Assembly: GCA_003165115.1 (NCBI GenBank)
Contig: PLSJ01000341.1
Coordinates: forward strand, 1 to 9,464
DNA from: Syntrophaceae bacterium
GTDB taxonomy: Bacteria > Desulfobacterota > Syntrophorhabdia > Syntrophorhabdales > WCHB1-27
Length of the DNA: 9,464 nt
Direction: 5' to 3'
Under the pieces are notes generated by a model. It did no database searches. It saw only the letters and a list, made by a program, of their open reading frames with translations, and was not told where the DNA came from. This document shows positions 6,324 through 9,464 of this stretch, piece after piece. Position numbers and translations under genes: made by a program. Position 1 is the first letter of the stretch. Every line of letters starts with the position of its first letter.

Positions 6324-7340
6324 CTACCTTCCTTTCCCGAAGAAGCACTTCGGATAGCGGCAGACGTCGCAGTGCAGGCAGAGTCCGCCGTGAGCCAGCT
6401 TGCGGACGTGCGCCGCGGTCACCTTCTCGCCCGCCATGATCCACGGCAGCAGGATGTCGAGCATGGTGTGGGTATTGAAATAGACGCAGGCGGGCGCGCC
6501 GAGGATATAGCGCCCCTTCAGCCTGGCCACCAGGAACATCGCGCCGGGAAATACGGGCGCGCCGTAGGAGATGATCCGCGCCCCCGTTGCCTCTACGCCT
6601 TCCTTCGTCAAATCGTCGGGGTCGACGGAAAGACCGCTCGTGGTCACGATGATGTCGCTGCCCGCGGAGATCAGCTCCAGGACCGCGTCTCTGATCAGGC
6701 CGACCTCGTCCCTGACGAGCCTCTTTCCCTTCAGCTCCAGGCCGTGTCCCGCAAGCTTTGCCTCTACCCGCGCCGATGCGTCCGGTATCCTCCCCGTGGC
6801 CACTTCCGTCCCCGTCACCACGAGACCGACGGACATGCGTGCAAACGGGCGGATGCTGACGATCCCTTTCCTTCCCACGGCCTCCGCCTCCTGCAGCAGG
6901 CTTTCCGGGATGTAGAGCGGGACGATCCTCGTGGCCGCGATGACGTCACCCGGCTTCACCGGATACCTGTCGGGCACCGCCGTAAAAAGTACGTCCCTGA
7001 CCCTGTTGATCTCGGCGAGACGCGCAAGGTTGACCCTCACGAGGCCGTCGACCGTGGACTTTATATTGATCCGCCCTTCCTTGGCGGGCGCCAGGTCCAT
7101 GTTGCCGTCCATGGCCGCCGTTGCGATACGTTTGCCTGCCTCGTCCTCGTGGACCTCCCTTTCGGGGCCGTCGGTCACGAAAATATGACTCTTCCCCATG
7201 TCAAGCAGGTGCTCCACGTCGCCCCTTTCGATGATCCTCCCGCGCTGAAACGCGACATCCTTTTTCTCGCCCGGTATGATCTCGGTGATGTCGTGGGCAA
7301 GGACAAGGCCCACGGCATCCTCCACGTTAACCTTTTTCAA
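6324..7340 (-). CDS. Molybdopterin-binding protein (MoeA/Mog-like) with four-cysteine tail
   Basis: A 338-aa protein of the type found beside xdhC, yqeB and mocA genes. The N-terminus MKKVNVEDAVGLVLAHDIT (1-19) is MoeA-like, and a MoaB/Mog domain spans about 168-300 with VGLVVTGTEV (171-180), TTSGLSVDPDDLT (233-245), the VFPGAMFLVA stretch (263-272) and LGAPACVYFN (280-289). The tail CLHCDVCRYPKC (C321, C324, C327, C332) is a CxxCxxCx4C motif that could hold zinc or an Fe-S cluster. The TTG at 7340 is chosen because GGGAGGGG lies 8 nt upstream and the protein then begins with the family's usual MKK; the frame is open to a GTG at 7379, which would overlap mocA more deeply and add 13 atypical residues. 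It overlaps the mocA-like gene by 14 nt. It probably handles or senses molybdopterin; whether it inserts Mo or prepares a cytosine-dinucleotide cofactor is unknown. Confidence 0.87.
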   Translation of the reverse strand: MKKVNVEDAVGLVLAHDITEIIPGEKKDVAFQRGRIIERGDVEHLLDMGKSHIFVTDGPEREVHEDEAGKRIATAAMDGNMDLAPAKEGRINIKSTVDGLVRVNLARLAEINRVRDVLFTAVPDRYPVKPGDVIAATRIVPLYIPESLLQEAEAVGRKGIVSIRPFARMSVGLVVTGTEVATGRIPDASARVEAKLAGHGLELKGKRLVRDEVGLIRDAVLELISAGSDIIVTTSGLSVDPDDLTKEGVEATGARIISYGAPVFPGAMFLVARLKGRYILGAPACVYFNTHTMLDILLPWIMAGEKVTAAHVRKLAHGGLCLHCDVCRYPKCFFGKGR

Positions 7341-7932
7341 TTGTATAGCCCCTCCCTTCCAAATATGCGATATCCTCACTGGTGTCCAAATCCAAAAGAC
7401 TCCCTTCCCCGCCCTCGACGAAACGCACGTGCGCCCCGGCCGCGGCGATCATATCACGCAGCCCCCCTTCGCCCGTGACCGCGGCCACCGCGTGTAAGTG
7501 CCGCCTCATATCCACGAGCACCGGGTGGCCTTTTACCCCTTCATGGACCGGGACGACGATCGAGCTGCCGCCGGCCTCAAACGCCCGCATTACCCGGCCG
7601 ATTGTCGCGGGCTCGATAAAGGGCTTGTCGCCGAGATGGAAGAGCACAAGGTCCGTATGAAGGATCACGGGCAGGGCCGCCTTTACCGACGCCGACATGC
7701 CTTGTTCATGATGTTCATTATGGACGAACGTCACCGGAAGCCCGTTAAGCTCGCCCTCGACCCTCTCCCTCTCGAACCCTGTTACCACAACTATTTGTCC
7801 CGTCCCTGCCTCCATAAAAAGACGCACCGTCCTCCTGACGACGGCCTCCCCGTTCACCCTTATGCACAGCTTGTTGAAACCGAGCCGCTTTGAGGCCCCC
7901 GCGGCAAGGATGACGGTAATTATGCGTTCCAT
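7327..7932 (-). CDS. mocA: MocA/YgfJ-like molybdenum cofactor nucleotidyltransferase
   Basis: A MobA-like NTP transferase of 201 aa, probably joining CMP (from CTP) to molybdopterin to make the cytosine-dinucleotide form used by hydroxylases; the YgfJ subgroup sits in selenium-dependent hydroxylase clusters. Motifs: LAAGASKRLGFNK (9-21, nucleotide and Mg binding loop), VVVTGFE (48-54), NEHHEQGMSASVK (72-84), LGDKPF (100-105, the metal-binding Asp of the GDxP motif), GHPVLV (135-140), GEGGLRDM (154-161) and LDLDTSEDI (180-188). Length is normal. The ATG at 7932 has AGGA 8 nt upstream. It follows the DUF1858 gene after 97 nt and overlaps the next gene by 14 nt. CTP specificity is inferred from the neighbourhood; GTP or another substrate cannot be excluded from sequence alone. 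Confidence 0.85.
   Translation of the reverse strand: MERIITVILAAGASKRLGFNKLCIRVNGEAVVRRTVRLFMEAGTGQIVVVTGFERERVEGELNGLPVTFVHNEHHEQGMSASVKAALPVILHTDLVLFHLGDKPFIEPATIGRVMRAFEAGGSSIVVPVHEGVKGHPVLVDMRRHLHAVAAVTGEGGLRDMIAAAGAHVRFVEGGEGSLLDLDTSEDIAYLEGRGYTIEKG
7349..7356 (-). promoter_or_regulatory. Ribosome binding site for the molybdopterin-binding protein gene
   Basis: GGGAGGGG on the minus strand, 8 nt before the TTG at 7340 and inside the end of the mocA-like gene. It decides for TTG over the upstream GTG at 7379. Confidence 0.6.
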
Positions 7933-8029
7933 AGAGTTGGTCCTAAAGCGCGTTCTTTAAGCGGGTGTTCCTTTTCGGGCGGGAAAGAATGCGGGATGAA
8001 TCACCGGCCTACCTTGACTTGCGCGCCCT

Positions 8030-8239
8030 TTAGCGCGGAGCCGCACCGCGCCCGACTTCCTTGTTGAGGTCCGCGATGAGGGCATCCACATTTATGCCGT
8101 GGACCTCGGCCCCCTGTTCTATGCTCTCGAACAGGGCGGCCTGGCAGCCAAGGCAGCCGAGACCGTGCCTTTCAAAGATCACTATCGTCTCCGGGTGCGT
8201 CCTTACCACTTCCTCGATCGACATCTTCCTGTTGATCAT
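8030..8239 (-). CDS. DUF1858 redox-disulfide protein (prismane-associated type)
   Basis: A 69-aa protein that follows the DUF1858 pattern end to end: MSIEEVVRTHPETIVIFERHG, then the C-x-x-C motif CLGC (29-32) in 'GLGCLGCQAALFESIEQGAEVHGI', then the LIADLNKE ending. Such proteins occur near hybrid-cluster protein and other redox or metal genes in anaerobes and are presumed to use the CxxC as a redox disulfide or metal site; the partner is unknown. The ATG at 8239 is chosen because the family starts with M-I-x-x-x-M and GGGGAG is just upstream (spacing only 3 nt). The frame stays open upstream to an ATG at 8296, but those 19 residues come from the structured repeat and are not family-like. It sits between repeat copy 3 and the mocA-like gene and may open the Mo-cofactor operon. 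Confidence 0.85.
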   Translation of the reverse strand: MINRKMSIEEVVRTHPETIVIFERHGLGCLGCQAALFESIEQGAEVHGINVDALIADLNKEVGRGAAPR

Positions 8240-8255
8240 ACACTCCCCATCCTCA

Positions 8256-8320
8256 ATTATTGGGGCTAGCGTCGCCCCCTCCACGAGCAAGCTCATGGAG
8301 CCACCCCCTCATAAAAAGGA
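8256..8320 (-). repeat. Structured repeat, copy 3 (diverged)
   Basis: Aligns along its length with copy 1. On + it has a 5-bp stem GGGGC (8262-8266) / GCCCC (8274-8278) with a 7-nt loop, then directly a 10-bp stem CTCCACGAGC (8279-8288) / GCTCATGGAG (8291-8300) with an AA loop, then CCACCCCCTCATAAAAAGGA. Against copy 1 the closing pair of the first stem changes from T-A to C-G, and the C-A mismatch (8284/8295) is a G-U pair on the minus strand. It occupies most of the space between the AMMECR1-like gene and the DUF1858 gene and would be in the DUF1858 5' leader. Confidence 0.75.
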
Positions 8321-8341
8321 AGAGGCGGTTACTCCCCTCTT
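8311..8341 (-). terminator. Possible intrinsic terminator after the AMMECR1-like gene
   Basis: On the minus strand, just after the AMMECR1-like stop, AAGAGG (8341-8336) pairs with CCTCTT (8325-8320) around a 10-nt loop, followed by CC and TTTTT. The stem is short and the loop long, so it is weak. The T-run overlaps the 5' edge of repeat copy 3. If real it separates the AmmeMemoRadiSam genes from the DUF1858-sigma block. Confidence 0.3.
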
Positions 8342-8342
8342 A

Positions 8343-8903
8343 TTAAAACACATCCGCCGAAAATATGTATATATCCGTCCCTTCCGACCGCCAGGCATCT
8401 CTCGGGAGCCCCGCCTTCTCGCACGTATATTCGAGAAAAGTCTGCCTGTCCAACCCATGTTCCGTCGCGACCTGGGGCAGGAGCAGCCCGGAGCATGAGC
8501 CGCTCACTATATAGAGGCCGTGGACGCCGACCTGGATCTCGTCTATATCGCGTATCTTCTTCATGGGCGTGAGGACGGAGATCTCGATCTCCGTATGCTC
8601 CCACTCACGCGCGTCGAGCGGCATGAACCGGGGGTCGTGGAATGCCGCCTCACAGGCCATCCGCCTCACCGTCTCGTCGAGGGGCATCTCCCCCCGCAGG
8701 TAACCGATGCAGCCCTTCAACTGCCCCGACGTCTTGAGGCAGACGAAGGCCCCCCGCTTTTTCTTCAGCGCCGCGGGAATATCCGGGGACTTCCCCTCTT
8801 TGCCGAAGAGCGCCTTCTCGATGGAGGCCCGCGCCAGGTCCTTCAGCACGCGCTTTTCCTCGTCCGAGAAGTGAAGGTCTATCCCCGCCTTACGTGCCGG
8901 CAA
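8343..8903 (-). CDS. amrA: AmmeMemoRadiSam system protein A (AMMECR1 domain)
   Basis: A 186-aa AMMECR1-domain protein, widespread and of unknown biochemical function, usually encoded with a MEMO-like protein and a radical SAM enzyme. Family motifs are complete: GAFVCLK (51-57), QLKGCIGYLRG (61-71, the LRGCIG motif with Lys for Arg), HDPRFMPL (89-96), EIEISVLTPM (105-114), GLLLPQVATEHG (139-150), TFLEYTCEKAGLP (155-167) and a W171 near the end. Length is typical. The TTG at 8903 is 3 nt after the MEMO-like stop and has GGAGGG (8913-8918) 9 nt upstream, so translation is coupled to that gene. The usual N-terminal 'LLxLAR.SIE' helix is present (about 17-31). The chosen start is slightly uncertain; the family call is not. 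Symbol follows the system name only. Confidence 0.9.
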   Translation of the reverse strand: MPARKAGIDLHFSDEEKRVLKDLARASIEKALFGKEGKSPDIPAALKKKRGAFVCLKTSGQLKGCIGYLRGEMPLDETVRRMACEAAFHDPRFMPLDAREWEHTEIEISVLTPMKKIRDIDEIQVGVHGLYIVSGSCSGLLLPQVATEHGLDRQTFLEYTCEKAGLPRDAWRSEGTDIYIFSADVF

Positions 8904-8906
8904 CGG

Positions 8907-9464
8907 CTACTTCCCTCCATAAAACACGCAGGAAGCGTACCCGACGACTTCGTTCCTGTCGCCCGTCACATCGCCGGAATTCTCATAATGGAGCACCTTG
9001 CTTTTGGCGGCGCCCATCTTCCGGCAGACGTCCATGGTCGCGAGTATCGCGCCCGCGCCGCATGCCTCGTATTTCCCTTTCACCAGCTCCCTGGACATAC
9101 CTTCCACGTCGAACTTCTCCAAAAGCTCGATGGCGGACCCGTCCATCCCCACCGCAAAACCGTAAGGGTAATAGTGAGACAGGTCGGAGCTGCCCAGGAT
9201 AAGGAAGCTCCCTTCCCTGTCTTTGATGGTGTCGTAAATGTACGCGCCCAGCTCCAAGGAGCCCTGGGGGTCCTGGGCGCTGCCCATGATCAGGGGCACT
9301 ATCCTGAAGTCCGCGAGGACGCACTGGAGAAAGGGTATCTGCACCTCTATCGCGTGTTCTCTCCGGTGCACCTTCGGGTCCACGTGAACAATCTCCTCGC
9401 TCCGGCTGAGCTCACGAGCAAGGGCCTCGTCGATTTCCACCACGCCGAGGGGCGTCCTGTACCC
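8907..9464 (-). CDS. amrB: AmmeMemoRadiSam system protein B (MEMO family), 5' end outside window
   Basis: The C-terminal 185 residues of a MEMO-family protein, related to human MEMO1 and to the non-haem dioxygenase LigB fold; its bacterial activity is unknown. The frame is open through base 9464 and the first visible residues GYRTPLGVVEID already belong to the conserved core, so roughly the first third is missing. Visible motifs in order: REHAIEVQIPFLQ (a metal-site-type His in EHAIE), IVPLIMG, FLILGSSDLSHYYPYG, YEACGAGAI, and HYENSGDVTGDRNEVVGYAS near the end. A GTG at 9443 is in frame but lies inside the conserved core, so I do not treat it as the start. It is followed 3 nt later by the AMMECR1-like gene. 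The radical SAM partner is not in the window and may be upstream beyond its end. Confidence 0.88.
   Translation of the reverse strand, partial: GYRTPLGVVEIDEALARELSRSEEIVHVDPKVHRREHAIEVQIPFLQCVLADFRIVPLIMGSAQDPQGSLELGAYIYDTIKDREGSFLILGSSDLSHYYPYGFAVGMDGSAIELLEKFDVEGMSRELVKGKYEACGAGAILATMDVCRKMGAAKSKVLHYENSGDVTGDRNEVVGYASCVFYGGK
8913..8918 (-). promoter_or_regulatory. Ribosome binding site for the AMMECR1-like gene
   Basis: GGAGGG on the minus strand within the last codons of the MEMO-like gene, 9 nt before the TTG at 8903; it supports that TTG as the start. Confidence 0.5.

Noticed and set aside
5895..7478. 527-codon plus-strand open frame
   Set aside because: It runs antisense across yqeB, the molybdopterin-binding gene and part of mocA, all with clear family motifs; long antisense frames are common in GC-rich DNA.
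8279..8303. Sigma-54-like GG...GC pattern in the repeat (minus strand TGGCTC...TTGCT)
   Set aside because: The GG to GC distance is 14 nt here and 15 nt in copy 1 instead of the required 12, and the elements are symmetric because of the stem.
8239..8320. Molybdenum cofactor riboswitch in front of the Mo-cofactor block
   Set aside because: Only two simple adjacent hairpins are seen, without the multi-stem architecture expected of that riboswitch, and other copies sit downstream of genes.
9443..9464. GTG at 9443 as the start of the MEMO-like gene
   Set aside because: Residues before it (TPLG) belong to the conserved MEMO core, and the frame stays open to the window edge, so the gene is cut rather than short.

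Overview
The window looks like chromosomal DNA of a GC-rich anaerobe, most likely a deltaproteobacterial (Desulfobacterota, syntroph or sulfate-reducer-like) genome or metagenome contig. This is inferred from the gene families only: a minor-pilin operon with a very long PilX-like protein, a selenium-dependent molybdenum hydroxylase maturation set, a DUF1858 redox-disulfide protein and AmmeMemoRadiSam genes. No ribosomal or other taxonomic marker is visible.

Left part (1-3423, + strand): the end of a type IV pilus minor-pilin operon. It holds the 3' part of a FimT/GspH pseudopilin, then PilV-like, PilW-like and PilX-like proteins. The first three have the prepilin signature G^F-T/S-L-I-E; the PilX-like protein has the hydrophobic start without Glu5. 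It is 587 aa and carries an EF-hand-like loop. Neither pilY1 nor a major pilin follows it.

Middle (3424-3589): the convergent gap between the pilin operon and the minus-strand cluster. It is filled by two direct copies of a structured repeat; a third, diverged copy lies at 8256-8320. Comparing the copies shows two adjacent hairpins with compensatory changes. The mismatches seen on + become G-U pairs on -, so the element is probably an RNA of the minus strand.

Right part (3590-9464, all minus strand, transcribed right to left): an AmmeMemoRadiSam pair (MEMO-like protein B, cut by the window end, then AMMECR1-like protein A), a possible terminator, repeat copy 3, a small DUF1858 protein, then a tightly packed Mo-cofactor module. 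The module contains a MocA/YgfJ-like nucleotidyltransferase, a molybdopterin-binding MoeA/Mog-like protein with a four-cysteine tail, YqeB and XdhC. A sigma-32-like sigma factor starts 3 nt after xdhC. Together MocA, the molybdopterin-binding protein, YqeB and XdhC probably prepare and insert the cofactor (and labile selenium) for a molybdenum hydroxylase encoded elsewhere. The sigma factor appears co-transcribed with them. The structured repeats bracket the six-gene block from DUF1858 to the sigma factor.

No tRNA, rRNA, insertion sequence or CRISPR array was seen. No gap between genes exceeds 300 bases.
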